Shown here: in pieces, positions 11,478-23,045 of the stretch
How positions within the stretch are numbered: the stretch's first letter is position 1
Layout of the letters: each line of letters opens with the position of its first letter
Assembly: GCA_917880885.1 (NCBI GenBank)
Contig: OU862908.1
Span: forward strand, 55,573,819 to 55,637,818
Direction of reading: 5' to 3'
DNA: 64,000 nt
DNA from: Limnephilus marmoratus
Taxonomy: Eukaryota > Arthropoda > Insecta > Trichoptera > Limnephilidae
Position numbers and translations under genes: made by a program
Notes under the pieces: generated by a model
What the model saw: only the letters and a program-made list of their open reading frames with translations
Told to the model about the DNA's origin: nothing
Database searches by the model: none

Positions 11478-12989
11478 ATGCACATGCAAGTACGCAAAAA
11501 CCCATATGATGACAAACTAAAAAATAATTACCTGCTATATAGAAACCTTTGTAATAAATTAATCAAACAAGCCAAATACAAGTACTACAAAAAAGAAATA
11601 AAATCCGCCAAAAATGACCCCAAAAAAATCTGGAAAATCGTCAAAGATATTACTTTCTCCAATACGAAAAAAGACTCGAAGATCAAAGTACTGTTAATAA
11701 ATGGTAACAAAACCCTTACAAAAAATGAACCTGGTAAAATAGCAAATTTTATTAACTCCCAATTTGCAAAAGTTGGATCTAACTTGGCTGAAAAAATTCT
11801 TTTAAAAAACGGCACAACAGAAGACTCTTTAACCAAACTATCCTCTACCATGCAACCAAATCATTCGTTTTATGCTCACAAAATAAGTACAAAGGAAATA
11901 TCGGATTTAATTATTTCTCTCAAACCAAATTGCGCTGTGGGCCCAGATAACCTCTCCAATCATATACTGATTAGTCTCCGAGAACATATACTTATACCAC
12001 TTCAACATATTTTCAACCAAAGTTTCAGCCTCGGCTTTGTCCCCGATCATCTAAAAATAGGTTGTATTACTCCAATACATAAATCGGGAGACAAAACGCT
12101 GATCTTAAATTACAGACCAATCACTCTCCTTAATTCGCTATCGAAACTACTAGAAAAAACTATGAAAAAAAGACTGCTCGCATACCTTGACAAACACAAA
12201 CTGATCTCCACCCGTCAACTCGGGTTTCGAGCGAAAATGGGAACAGAAGACGCCTTATCGGAACTAACCACATACATAGTGAAAAACCTAGATGGCGGTT
12301 CAAAGGTGTTAGGAGTGTTCTTAGACCTAGCAAAAGCTTTCGACACCATCTCACACAAATTACTCCAACAAAAACTCAAAAACATTGGCATAACAGGTCC
12401 ACCACTAAAATGGTTCATCAGCTACATTGAAAATAGACAACAAATTGTAAAAATCAATAATCAAGAAAGTGACAAAGTAGGCAACAGGTATGGAGTACCC
12501 CAAGGCAGCGTCTTAGGTCCCATACTGTTTCTCATCTATATTAACAGTCTAACTGAGATAAGCCTAGGGAACATAGAGTACAAAGTTATCAGTTATGCAG
12601 ATGACACTGTAATTTTATTCAAAGCCCAATCATGGGAAAACGTCTTCAAAAACACGGAAGCAGGGATGACTGAAGTAAATAAATGGCTAATAAATAATCT
12701 ACTGACACTAAATATTTCTAAAACAAAATACTTAACTTTCAGTAAAACATTAGCTGGTCAGCCAGATAGTCGCCCACAACTACATCTTCACCCCTGCACA
12801 GTTACCTCATTAACTAACTCACGCTGTGTTTGTGACAAAATTGATTATGCGCAAAATATTAAATATCTCGGTTTAACTGTTGACAATAACTTAAAATGGG
12901 ATCTCCAAATTAACCTAATTACAAAAAAATACGGAAACTCTCTTACATCTTTAAAACAATTCGAAACATTATGTCACTACCTCAGCTAA
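11478..12989 (+). pseudogene. LINE reverse transcriptase domain
   Basis: This 503-codon block carries the LINE reverse transcriptase. It shows FLDLAKAFDTISH near residue 281 (motif A), GVPQGSVLGP near 338 (motif B) and YADDTVILF near 373 (motif C with the catalytic Asp pair). KYLGLTVDNNLKW follows in the thumb. The chosen ATG is only the first in frame; in the intact element this is continuous with the endonuclease across the A-run at 11,416, since KKKITPWITKGL reads on in this frame. It breaks at about 12,975, where the next block overlaps. Confidence 0.8.
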
Positions 12990-13444
12990 AAAATATATAT
13001 TATGCACTCTGTCAAAGTATTCTAATGTATGGTATTTCTGTATGGGGAGCAGCAGCAGAGACTCACCTCAAATCACTTAAAATTAATCATAAAACAATAA
13101 TCAGAATTATGTTTAGAAAGCCTTATCAACATCCGACAGAACAGATAATGATCAACAATAACCTATTAGACATAAATAAACTATTCATAAAGAAGATCAT
13201 CTACAAAAACTGCATAAAAATACCACCACACTTCATAACTCACTCGCAATACACAAGAGCAAACACACACAATCAATTACAAGTACCATATATCAAATCA
13301 AATTTTGCAAAAAAACATGAATCTTACTTGGCACCATATATATTCAATAAGTTTGTAGCCCAAACAAAGACCTACGTCGCATCTAATAATTTGAACTGGG
13401 TTTTCAAAAGATTTTTAAACTGGTTGAATGTCAAGGAAAGATGA
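12971..13444 (+). pseudogene. LINE C-terminal domain
   Basis: A +1 shift near 12,975 separates this piece from the reverse transcriptase. It starts SLPQLKNIYYALCQSILMYG and has YGISVWGAAAETHLK, the usual post-thumb block of this LINE group. It ends with WVFKRFLNWLNVKER and TGA. No zinc knuckle is obvious. Confidence 0.65.
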
Positions 13445-13616
13445 GAGATAAGTAATATTCTTAATATCTAATATTATATATTTTCTATTATCTACTCTGT
13501 TTTTAAATTCTGATTTTCCTCTTATTTTATTATTATTATTTTTACTATAATATATATGTTTCTTTTTTTTCTTTTTTTTACCACTTATTTGTTTTTATGT
13601 AATTAGAAATTGTTAG

Positions 13617-13658
13617 TTACCAGCCTCAGAACAGACTTTAGTCTAGTGAGGAGGGTAA
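13617..13658 (+). other. Conserved LINE 3' UTR hairpin, copy 1
   Basis: TTACC-AG-CCTC at 13,617-13,627 can pair with GAGG-AG-GGTAA at 13,648-13,658. The loop contains ACAG and CTAGT. Two other LINE tails in the window (27,794-27,831 and 43,336-43,371) have the same layout with different but still complementary outer stem bases. It probably marks the RNA end recognised by the element's own reverse transcriptase. Confidence 0.5.
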
Positions 13659-13959
13659 GGAAAAAAAATCATGTTGTACATAACTAATAATAAATAAACG
13701 CCCGGGTTGCCGGCACTGAATAATAAAATTAAACATTTTACCGTTTTTAATATAAGCGCATTCTCTCCAACATTCGTAATTACATATTTCTCCATCTTCT
13801 TGTTTTTGAGCGGGGATAAGGGGATCGGCAATCATCTATTGCAAAAGTACCTACGATTTGGCTTACATGAGCTTTAGCTTTTATTTTTTTATTTATTATT
13901 TCATAAATGTTTACATGTTACAGTTTTTTGCAATTATTTTTTAACGACCATACTAGGCT

Positions 13960-14330
13960 AATGCCCGTGTTGTGTTAAGTCATTTTGTGTGTTTAATGAG
14001 GCGGGTATAGGTACCACCGCCCCGCGAACCATTTATTGGATAACTAACATCCCTGCTAGGGTCACCCGAAGTGGTTCGCTACGTTTGGTGACTTAGCAGG
14101 GGTGCCAGGGGTGAGGTTTGTCTGTTTGGCCATCTACTGCGTGACAGGCCAGATCGGTAGAGACTGGCTGACGGAGACGTTTTGACTTTTCCAGCTAGAC
14201 TTTCTCTCTCATCGCCTTGCACCGCAGTGAAGGAATGGATTTATACATCCGTCACTCCTAACTTCCTCTCCTTACTTTCCCTAAAAATACCCTTTACACA
14301 GCATTCTTAAAGTTGACATAAGCGCCGTGG
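13960..14330 (+). repeat. LINE 3'-end repeat (family X), + copy
   Basis: It shares ordered blocks with 18,390-18,800 (inverted): GAGGCGGGT, an AACCATTTA-type block, ACATCCCTGCTAGG, GTGGTTCGC with the CGTTTGG/GACTTAGCAGG block, the CACCGCAGT block, ATCCGTCACTCC and finally ACACAGCAT. It is degenerate with no intact frame. Related C-terminal coding sequence at 21,720-21,965 shows the family is a LINE. Confidence 0.5.
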
Positions 14331-16308
14331 GAAATTGTTTTTCTCAGAAAAAAAAAATTTAAATGTTTAACAAGATAAATATTTTTTATTAGATATCATA
14401 AATATATTAACTACTTTTAGTTTATATATATATTTTTCATAAAAACGGCGCTCTACAAATTATCCAAATATTATTATTATCAGTATAAATCATCGAGTTC
14501 TAATCGTTGCACCACTATTTTCAGTATGTGATTATGTGCAATTTTCATTGTCAATGTGAACTTTTATTTAATTAAAAAGACCAATATTTTTATGAATATA
14601 GATTTTTCAAACTGCTTTACACGTGGTTTTCTTGAAAAAAATTGTTCACTTTTATATTTATGGCAAGTTGTGTTTCAATGGTAATCATTTCGAGACATTT
14701 CACATTATGAAACATTTCACAAATAATGCTGCTTTTCTAACAATTTCAAACAAATGAATAAAAAAAAACCCTCAATTTTTTCGAATTGTACAAGATGTAC
14801 TTGTATGTCAAGTAGGTATTACATATTATATAATATATTATATTTGTAATTTATAACACCACTAGTGATCTATTTAATTATTTTCAATATTGTCGAAATC
14901 GAGAAAATACTTAGGTATTTAAAGTTTTTATCACTTTGCAAGTTTTCAAAATTTGAATTAGAAAATTACTGCAACGTGACACTTGACCATAAATTTTAGA
15001 CATACTCGTACATGAAAATACTTCTCTATCCAACACCAAAATTCGTTAAAAAAAACAATGCATTTCTGACTTGTATAGTTCTAAAAAGCTCAATTGCTTC
15101 AATGGGGATAGTTAAAAAAATAGTGTAAAACCATAGACAAATGCATATTAGTAGACCTGCCCTAAGTGATAAAAGTGTATTATTCCCCCCCCCCCCATAC
15201 CGGTTCCATTGGAACCGGCTGGGGTTGAGTATGGCTTCGCGTGAATCTAAAAAATGTGACATCATCATTCTTCTGCGAGCCAGCGTCGAGAGCTCATCGG
15301 TGCATTTTACGAAATAACACCGCAAAAAAAAATGGTTTGTGTTTTGAAAACGTGTAAATATATACTATCACTCGACATACACGGCGTGTGCTCGTCGATG
15401 TTTACTGGGGTAAGTAAATTATGAAACATTTGTAAAAGTATCCTAACTAAATACGGCAACAAAATATTGAAGTCTGCAAATAGGCGAACTTTATTTTGCC
15501 GTATTTAGACTTCGCAAATTCGTTCATTACGCGGCGAGCAATTCCCATGTAAAAAGGTCTATTCATTCAAAAGCATTGTTTACTTTTATGAACTAAATGG
15601 TGATATTATAATGCGAGATGCCCATATACTGTCATATTGAGTTATTGACGAATCACATATCTCCAAAGTCATCTTCCCGCTCTGCGCCCCGCTGTAATTG
15701 TTGTCTACCCCTCACCTTTATGTTCTGGTCTAGTAATATTCATATGTCTATGTGTAAAACGCAACTTTAGTTATGTCATTATTTACGTAATAATAATTAT
15801 TATTTGCTAAGTAAATCTGTACCTATACATTTTGTAATGTGAAAAAGTGTAAGTAAATCTATTCTCTGTAAATACGAGTATCAGAGGAGTTGCTAATTTT
15901 AAAATGAATATGAGGGGGTAATTTATTTTTATAATTTAATTATAAATATTTAAGGCTCATTTCCACATGAAATATGAAAGCACCAGCGCACGAGGCAGCT
16001 TTCTGTCGGTGTCTTGTACGATAGCGAAACGATATATTGTAATATTAGATAATAATGTTAATTTTCATAAATATTTTAAAGAATGAGAATGATTCATTTA
16101 GTGATATTGATAAAATATCGATAAAATTCTTTTTTTATAAGTTTATAAAATAATTTATTGTATTTTTTTCGATTAAATAAAGTATCGCACATCCCTTAGA
16201 GAAGTGTCGTAAATCAAAAAAAATAATTTTACAGTAGAGCGAAAACAAATTAATGAATGTTGAAAAGTAGTTCTGTCGAAAAGAGATACTAGCGACATCT
16301 TGCAGAGG
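14331..16308. other. AT-rich stretch without a supported gene
   Basis: It holds a C12 run near 15,185. A short segment near 14,446-14,480 (CGGCGCTCTACAAATTATCC then ATT repeats) recurs inverted at about 35,095-35,130. The minus frame at 15,026-15,325 has no recognisable domain. Confidence 0.4.
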
Positions 16309-16718
16309 TTTATTTTTTACCTGAATACCGGACAAGAGTCTCAACTGCTCCCCAGTGCCAGTGGGACTATGGCATCTCCAATTGGGGTATGTTGTGAGGC
16401 TGAAGGTAGAGGGGAGGGGAAGTAGATAGGGAAGAGGAAGCTGGGGAAGTACCTGGCTATTCAGATCTGGTCACCAAACACGGCTAATCTATTTCAAGCA
16501 ACGTTTCAATTCTGAATGGTGGTCTTACACCAGAGCGATACCGGGAGTATCTTCCACTCTGGAACGCGCCGCAAATATACTTTATATTATTTTAAATGAA
16601 TAAATTGTGAAATAACACAAATTAATCAAATAAAAATTATTTGCCACGCCGGGATTCGATCCCGCGACCTTCGGAGAGCGAGTCAAGAGCCTTACCGCTG
16701 GACTACGCCCGCCGTCAA
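16309..16718 (-). mobile_element. tRNA-derived SINE, minus copy
   Basis: On the minus strand it begins with a tRNA-like head: GGCGTAGTCCAGCGGTAAGG (A-box region) and GGGATCGAATCCCGGC (B box). A conserved body and an AT-rich 3' end follow. The body is the same as at 34,622-35,045. It is about 410 bp, transcribed by RNA polymerase III in principle, and moved by LINE machinery. Confidence 0.7.
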
Positions 16719-17322
16719 GGTGGAGTGATCTACTTTAAATATGGTTTTCGTTGGCATAGATAATCACAATAACTTTACTTTTCAAAGATAAAACGTAAAA
16801 TAGAAATATTTTGACTTGCGACACTTTTCTAGGAGATGTGCGAATATTAATTAAAGTTTAACAACGAAGTTCCAATACAGACTTTTAAATTGTAATGTAA
16901 TAACTGTTTTGCTTATTTTTTTAATTTGCGCTCAAATACAACATATCAAAACATATTGATATTTTGTCTTTATCGATTGAACTCTCTCGAATCGTTCTCA
17001 AAATGAATTTTGCACCACAATATTATTCTGCTTCATGGAAGAAAATATGATTGTAAATTTAAAAAACGTATGCATTATATTATTATGTTTGTATGTACGA
17101 AGTACACCAATCATTTATTGCATATGTAATGCTTATCTTCCTTGAGTATCTAAATATATAATATTCAAGTTACAAAATGTTTATAATATGACAACAATGA
17201 TTATACTATTATGCGATTTGAAAATAAATTGATTTGAAATATACTTGATTTTCACATTTGACTTTTCTTTCTTAAACTAAATGTACCAATGCCGCTAATA
17301 CTCTTTGGAATCTATATATAAT
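16719..17322. other. AT-rich stretch, nothing recognised
   Basis: No coding frame or repeat boundary is evident between the SINE and the hAT-type MITE. Confidence 0.5.
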
Positions 17323-17649
17323 CAGTGGCGTAGCGAGGGGGGCGGTGGGGGCGGACCGCCCCGGCTGCCACCCGACATGGGGGTGACACTTGACCGTGAA
17401 AAAAATTTACGAAAAATATTGTCACCAAAGTATTGTATACATGAAAACGATCTGTTATTTTCTTTCTTATGTTCCCCGTGGAGAGCCCCGAATTTTGAGT
17501 CTAGGTATTTTTATAAGCGAACATAGCGTATATTTGTGGAGAAGTCTGTAATTCTCTAGCCACCCTCCCTCCCCCCAGGATGGATCAATTTTATGATGTC
17601 GATATTAGCGATATTAGCCCGGGTGCCACCCATGCTAGCTACGCCACTG
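17323..17649. mobile_element. hAT-like MITE with CAGTGGCGTAGC termini
   Basis: The element starts CAGTGGCGTAGC at 17,323 and ends GCTACGCCACTG at 17,649, a perfect 12-bp terminal inverted repeat. Just outside lie TATATAAT and ATTATAAT, which share TATAAT and may be a decayed 8-bp duplication. It has no transposase. The interior matches a nested, more decayed copy at about 46,716-46,975. The CAGTGGCG-type terminus is known from hAT families. Confidence 0.65.
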
Positions 17650-17660
17650 ATTATAATAAA

Positions 17661-18271
17661 CTAGCAGACCTACACGTTGCTGAGGCTAACGAAACACAAC
17701 GCCATTAGCCAACCTTTATAACCAATTCCATCTGTTAAATCAAATCCACACCGCCCGTTTACCAGGCCGCTGTCCGCTGCCCGCTGCCGCTTGGCCAGAT
17801 ATCTTTATCTTTACATAGTATAAAATGAAGTATGTGCTCTTAGATCTTTTAAACTACGCAACGGATTTTCATGCGGTTTTCACCAATAGATAGAGTGATT
17901 CAAGAGGAAGGTTCATAATTCATAAGTATAATACATTCATATTATAGTAGAGAAAAGCCGGGAAATTCAAAGATTCAATTCAGGCAGCGGGCAGCTGTCA
18001 AGCGGGCGGTATGGTATGTATGCAAATTAACAGATGGCATTGGTTATAAAGGTAAAAGGTAATGGCGTTGTGTTTGTTAGCCACAGCAACGTGTGGCTGC
18101 GTCTGCTAGTATTATATATTTCAACCAATTTACACAAGACCTTGACAAATTACATACCTAAAAACCTTCCTCGTAAATCACTCTATCTATTGATGAAAAC
18201 CGCATGAAAATCCGTTACGTAGTTTAAAAGTTCAGACAGCGGGAGCGACTTCATTTTATGATATATAAAGA
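17661..18271 (-). mobile_element. Non-autonomous Helitron, interrupted by a second copy
   Basis: Read on the minus strand it starts TCTTTATATATCATAAAATG, preceded by A, and ends in GTCTGCTAG, followed by T, the hallmark of Helitron insertion between A and T. A full copy of the same family lies inside it at 17,808-18,109 in opposite orientation. Sequence matching the family's single-copy structure continues on both sides of the inner copy. Confidence 0.65.
17808..18109 (+). mobile_element. Non-autonomous Helitron (inner nested copy)
   Basis: This 302-bp copy starts TCTTTACATAGTATAAAATG after an A. It ends CTAG before a T. Eight bases before the CTAG lies a perfect stem-loop, GCCACA-GCAACG-TGTGGC (18,080-18,097). 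That is the Helitron 3' terminal signature: a hairpin about 10 nt before CTRR. No Rep/helicase is encoded. Confidence 0.7.
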
Positions 18272-18349
18272 TACGATTATAATTAAGAAAGAATCAAGAT
18301 TTTCAACGATTTTTCGTTGTTACTGCGTTTTCTAGAGAAAATTTAAAAA

Positions 18350-18800
18350 AAAAAGACTCCAACAAGATTCCAGATAGTGTCATACCTATTTTTTTCATAA
18401 GCTCCACACAGGATGCTTTGGGGAAAATAATTCCCCTCAGGGCCTGCTTCATCCTTGGGTTTGCTGTGTAAAGAATATTTGAAGAAAAGGAAGGAGAGTA
18501 ATTTCTGGAAAGGAAAAAATTCAAGAGGCGGGTAAGAATCTGGAAATCGGTGTGTCCAGGAGAGACGGACGTACGAATCTATCCCCCCACTACGGGGCAA
18601 AGCGATGTTCCGAGAGAGTCGTGCTGGAGAGGTCAAAAGATCTCCCTCAATCAGTCTTTCCTATCCGGCCTGAAAAACCTTACCCCATGAACCCGGGCAT
18701 CCCTGCTAAGTCGCCAAACGTGGCGAACCACTTAAGGTGACCTATGGCAGAGGTGTTGGTTATCCAGTAAATGGTTCCCGAGGTGACTTTGCCCACACCC
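18350..18800 (-). repeat. LINE 3'-end repeat (family X), minus copy
   Basis: It is inverted relative to 13,960-14,330 and shares the same ordered blocks, and it extends further into the 3' UTR shared with 21,655-21,965 and 61,700-61,885 (PEGNYFP-type frame, then CTGTGTGGAGCTTATG). The frames are decayed. It is a 5'-truncated LINE copy. Confidence 0.5.
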
Positions 18801-18839
18801 GCCTCACAAATTGTTAAGAGTAAGAAACGTAAACCTATC

Positions 18840-18912
18840 CTTTTTATGTGAATACCACACAAGAGTTGCTTCTGCTCCCAGCACCCTGGACTCAGTTGTA
18901 CTATTATGACAT
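18840..18912 (-). repeat. Short SINE 3' fragment
   Basis: TGTGAATACCACACAAGAGT and the following CTGCTCCCAGC resemble the 3' end of the SINE family seen at 58,858. Only about 70 bases are recognisable. Confidence 0.35.
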
Positions 18913-19139
18913 TGTAGTATATACCTGCCCGTTAATACTGGTTTTCACCTATATTATAATACATTTTCCTTTCCTTATTCTACTTAATAATATATCATCG
19001 GTTGAAGATTCCCTAAGGGCAGCAGTTATCAACCTTTTCGAACGTGGGTACCCATTGGCAACGATCTCACCTGTTTGAACGGAAATTGCCGAAATTCCAT
19101 TGCCAATGGACTAATTAGGCTTTTGTTACATGCGATTTT

Positions 19140-19505
19140 TAATTTTTTTTTATGTTAATACTACACAAGAGTCCCAACCGTCTGGAGCCATTGAGACTAT
19201 GGCATCCCCAATTGAAGGTAGGTGGAGGAGAAGGAAATGCGGAGCAGGAAGGTTGGGAAGTACTTGGCTGTTTAGATCTTGTCACCAAACACCGCAAAAG
19301 CCAATTCAAGCAACGTTTTAATTCCGAATTGTAGTTTGACACCAGGGCGATACTGAATGTATCTTCCACTCTGGAACTTGTCGCAAGTATTCTTTATATT
19401 ACTTTAAGTTATTAAATTGTGAAAACACAAATCAATCAAATAAAATTACCTGCGCACGCTGGGATTTGAATCCGCGACCCCTCGACTGTGACTCGACTTG
19501 TAAGT
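19140..19505 (-). mobile_element. tRNA-derived SINE, minus copy
   Basis: It shares the body with the copies at 16,309 and 34,622, including GGGCGATACTGAATGTATC and TCCACTCTGGAAC. A decayed B box (GGGATTTGAATCC) lies near 19,462. The A-box end is degraded. A T-rich run at the low-coordinate end corresponds to its poly(A) tail. Confidence 0.6.
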
Positions 19506-19599
19506 ATTGCATGAGTGAGATGCATTAGGAATATTTTTTTATCATTTTACAAGTTCAAGTACTTGTGCTCCTTGAAATTAATTTAGGTTGCCTTTTTTA

Positions 19600-20102
19600 A
19601 TTTAATCATAGATAGTGCGGACATCCCTCTGCGGAGCATCGTGTGTTCCTGGTATATTTTGTATATGTTAATTTACATGCAGGTACAAAATAAATTAAAG
19701 ATGACGCAATATATTCATAATCATGTTTATTCCAAAGTTGATGTAATCCCGCACGCCCCAAAAACAAATGATCATGTAGGGCGCGGTCTGGAGTGAGCTC
19801 GGGCACAGCGCTCACTCAGGAGTGGTGCTTGGTACTGGATGGCTGCGGTTACCACCGTGTTATCCGTGTTCCAGTGACTCGATGTCTCATCACGCCGGCG
19901 AATCCATTCAGTCCTAGTTCAGCGAACATTGTCGATGCGCTGCTACATCTTCTGCATCCAAATATGATTCTGCAGGCGTTTACAGCTGATTCGGTATTGA
20001 CACCATTTCTCACAGGTATACAGATTCGTGCAGAATTCTTTTTTTTTTACCCTCCGCCTACGGCATATTTTAAAGAAAGTAAAAATATTTATATAGTAAT
20101 AG
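19600..20102 (+). other. Moderately GC-rich stretch with an open frame of unknown meaning
   Basis: A frame from 19,793 runs to 20,314 (173 codons) and is more GC-rich than its surroundings in its first 240 bases. No domain is recognised. Its second half overlaps a LINE remnant in another frame, so the full-length frame is unlikely to be one gene. An exon in 19,760-20,020 remains possible. Confidence 0.3.
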
Positions 20103-20210
20103 AAGGATGCAAGAGGATTACTCCAGGTTGCAGATTGGAAGAAGACGGCCGAGGACAGAGGGCGGTGGAGGCTTATTTTGAAGGAGGCCAAGGCTCGAAA
20201 TGGGCTGTAG
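20103..20210 (+). pseudogene. LINE C-terminal fragment (RTE-like ending)
   Basis: The frame ending at TAG 20,208-20,210 reads ARGLLQVADWKKTAEDRGRW, then RLILKEAKARNGL and stop. This is the characteristic end of some LINE polyproteins (DWxxTAxDRxxWR...EAKA..GL). GAAGAAGAAGAAA follows as a short A-rich tail. Only about 35 residues remain. Confidence 0.6.
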
Positions 20211-21640
20211 CGCCATTGAAGAAGAAGAAAAATATTTCCACTTTGCAATCAAATCTAAATAAATGTAACATTTCTAAACGAATCAGACAACTACAAGCTG
20301 TTTTTGAAATGTGATATACTCGTTATACTGTGAGCTTTCAAATTTTATAATTCGATTTTTTTTTATATTTTCATTTTATGTTCATAATAGCTCACCTTTT
20401 TTTCGAACTAAAATTACTGTTTTAAAAAATTTAAAAAAACAATTTTTTTTAGACAAATGCATCATAAACGTTATCGTCATTTCACTTTTTGTCCTTTTAT
20501 GTCAAAATAATAAATAAAAAATTCCGAAAAGTATTGAATAAATTGCTATCCGAAACTTTGGTTTCATTAAAGGTGTACATTTTAATTATTTTATGGTTTA
20601 TTCATTTTAATATAAAGCGTGATATTTTCTCTTTCTAATATCGATTGTATTATATTTCTCACTACGGTAGCAAGAGAGACACAACGATTTCTATGAGACC
20701 TATACGAGTTGTTCCCAAAAGCGTACCCTGACGTGCATGGGCGTAGCCAGGGGGGGGTTTAGGGGGTTCAAACCCCCCCCCCCGAAAAGTTAAGATATCA
20801 ACACCAATAATATTAAAATAAGGAGAGTTAAGATAATGTTATTTTTAACACTAACACCTCAAAATGATATTATGTATCTAAAAAGATAAATGGGGTCCTC
20901 TGAAAGAAAAAAAAAATTAACTTGCAAGTTCCATTTTTCGGTGATTGCGGTTGATTTTTATTTTGCAACGTGATTTTTATTTGGAATTCCATTTCTAATC
21001 AGTGGTAAGTGTATACGTACTTTGAAATTATTATTTCACTTAGCAAAAAGTGTTTAATAAACATATAACAGGATTAGTGATACGTACAGGTGAATACGTA
21101 CTTGCATAAATGTGATTATTTGACTGCTTAAAATGTTATAACATGTACAACTGACGTTTATTTTGTTTTCACCTTTTCGTTCAATATCGTCATCGTCCAA
21201 GTATTTTACCTGCTTATATTATTTGTTCTTACCCCATTAACGTACGGGGTGCATCTTCTCGGGATTTTTCCATGGAGTAATGCAATTAGTTTCTTCTTCT
21301 TGGGATTGTATTTTAGAGATGAAAAATTGAAAAAAAACATCTTTCAATTCTTCTATACATGTCTATAATTTTTTTTTCACCACTACTTCAGCGTTTTGTT
21401 CTAGTTTACTATTTTGTAGGTACTAATTTATAATTACCATCTGCAAGATATTGCAATTTTTTAATTAATTATTATATTTTTATAGTTATATTTTTGAAGC
21501 GAAACTTCTTTAGCCTCGTTGTGATTTGAAATTCCAAAAAAATAAACATTTTTATTTTGTAAAATCTATATCCAATCTTCAAACCACTTTAAAATAAACA
21601 GGCAAAAGAAAAGAAAGCGTCATCTAGCGATTTTATAGTA
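20211..21640. other. AT-rich stretch with a partial GC-rich terminus
   Basis: Around 20,738-20,790 the sequence ATGGGCGTAGCCAG is followed by a G run and then a C run. It resembles the terminus of the GGCGTAGC-type hAT elements but lacks a partner end. Otherwise nothing was recognised. Confidence 0.4.
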
Positions 21641-21654
21641 TCACTTCCCGCGTG

Positions 21655-21965
21655 TTTTTTTTTTTATATTAACTCCACACAGGAGGCCCTGAGGAAAATA
21701 ATTTCCCTCAGGGTCTATGTCATCTGGGATGCTGTGTGGAGGGTCTCTTTGAAGAGAGGAAGGAATGAACATTGGTCTTGAAGAGACCCATGTTGTAGGA
21801 AGGAGGAAACACAGAGGCCGGCAAATCATTCCACAGCCGAGCTGTTGAACACAAGAACGAGTCGAAGAAACGACCCGTTCTCATGTGACATATGTCAACT
21901 GTGTACAAATGTTGGGCACGCGTTTGGCGTGTTTCCCGACTATGCACCGGTGCCGTGAATTGCAC
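21655..21965 (-). pseudogene. LINE C-terminus and 3' UTR (family X)
   Basis: The minus-strand frame carries CHMRTGRFFDSFLCSTARLW, then NDLPASVFPPSYNMGLFKTN and VHSFLSS. This is the standard C-terminal block of Jockey/R1-like LINE polyproteins (RT..F..SF...A.LWN.LP...FP.SYN...FK). The 3' UTR has CCTCAGGG and CTGTGTGGAG motifs shared with 18,390 and 61,780, followed by a T/A-rich tail at 21,655. It is a 5'-truncated copy, and it defines family X as a LINE. Confidence 0.65.
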
Positions 21966-22473
21966 ATTCTGATTTTTTTTTTACTGTTTACTGAAAGATT
22001 TTACTTTTTTTTTTAAATTACTACCTACTACGGAATTTAATGTCCTTGGTTGGTAATCGCTGCCTGGGGCATAGATCCGCTCAGGGTATCCCTGTTCAAA
22101 GGTTTAAGTACCTATCTTCTTGTGATTATCTTGGACCCTTTCCGAGCTTAACCAAACTAACCCCAGTTAGACTTAACTAATCGGACTATATCTTACCACT
22201 AACCATACTCGATCCTTTTCTATCCTAATCTGCCGAACTTAGCGAGATTCTTTTTTACTTAGGTAGATACTTACCAAGATTCCATGATCAAATAGAATCA
22301 AATTATTATTATCTTCTATATCTCTTACTGGGCTCTTAAGCCTCTTCACGTCGTGAGAATTAGATCCTTAATATAAGCAGTGAATTATAATACCCAATCC
22401 TGCTTAACTATGTACCTATTCATTTATTAAGGTAGAGGTGGGGTTTAAATCTTTATTTTAATATTATAGTATA
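21966..22473. other. AT-rich stretch, nothing recognised
   Basis: No coding frame or clear repeat was found between the LINE end and the Helitron-like element. Confidence 0.45.
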
Positions 22474-23045
22474 CTAGCTTTTGCCACCGGCATCGCTCGC
22501 ATAGTATTAGAGAGGTTCCCACTCCGCCTCCTCCACCTTCCCTATCCCCACTCCACTCCCCCCCCCTCCACCCCATATGAGACATGCTCATATGAGATAG
22601 ACATTACTTGACCATAACGACGTTACGGTAGGTGACTCAAAGATCCGGATAGCCTATAAAAGTTTCGGCTGAGTATCGTTAATTTGCTCCTAAGAATTGA
22701 AGAGTTCCGTTACTTTGTAATGGATCCCATAATCAGAACCTAACCAAACTCTCATAAACCTTGAAGTACATCTTTTTCAATAATAAAAAAAAATCATCGA
22801 AATCGGTTGGCGTGATATTAAGCGCACACACTTAATTCAAATTTAAGACTTATGGTTTTCTCATGAATACCATTGTCAGAACTGGACCAAATTGAAATGG
22901 GACCACACGGAAAGCATCAGCTTTCAAATAAAAAAAATAATCATCACTATCGGTTCACCCAGTCGAAAGTTCTGAGGTAACAAAAATAAATGAAAAAATA
23001 AAAAATACTGTCGAATTAAGAACCTCCTCCTTTTTCGAAGTCGTT
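22474..23045 (-). mobile_element. Helitron-like non-autonomous element, C-rich subterminal tract
   Basis: On the minus strand it ends AAAAGCTAG followed by T, as at 53,152-53,748. Both copies have a purine/pyrimidine-skewed tract near that end (here C-rich on + at 22,520-22,575). The interior has the widespread insect-repeat phrase ATCGAAATCGGTTGG. The other end is unclear, set near GAACCTCCTCC at about 23,030. Confidence 0.45.

Larger units (their letters stand above)
10428..13700 (+). mobile_element. Near full-length non-LTR retrotransposon (CR1/Jockey-group LINE)
   Basis: The element has endonuclease, reverse transcriptase and C-terminal coding blocks in the right order on one strand, broken by three frameshifts. 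It is followed by a 3' UTR with a conserved hairpin (13,617-13,658) and a short A-rich end (TAATAAATAAA near 13,690). Endonuclease plus the GVPQGSVLGP and YADD motifs and the YGISVWG block place it among APE-type LINEs of the CR1/Jockey group; the exact clade cannot be fixed by eye. The frameshifts make it inactive in cis. Target duplications were not resolved. Confidence 0.75.

Noticed and set aside
10484..12418. Minus-strand frames across the LINE at 10,428-13,444
   Set aside because: They are shadows of the + strand reverse transcriptase and endonuclease.
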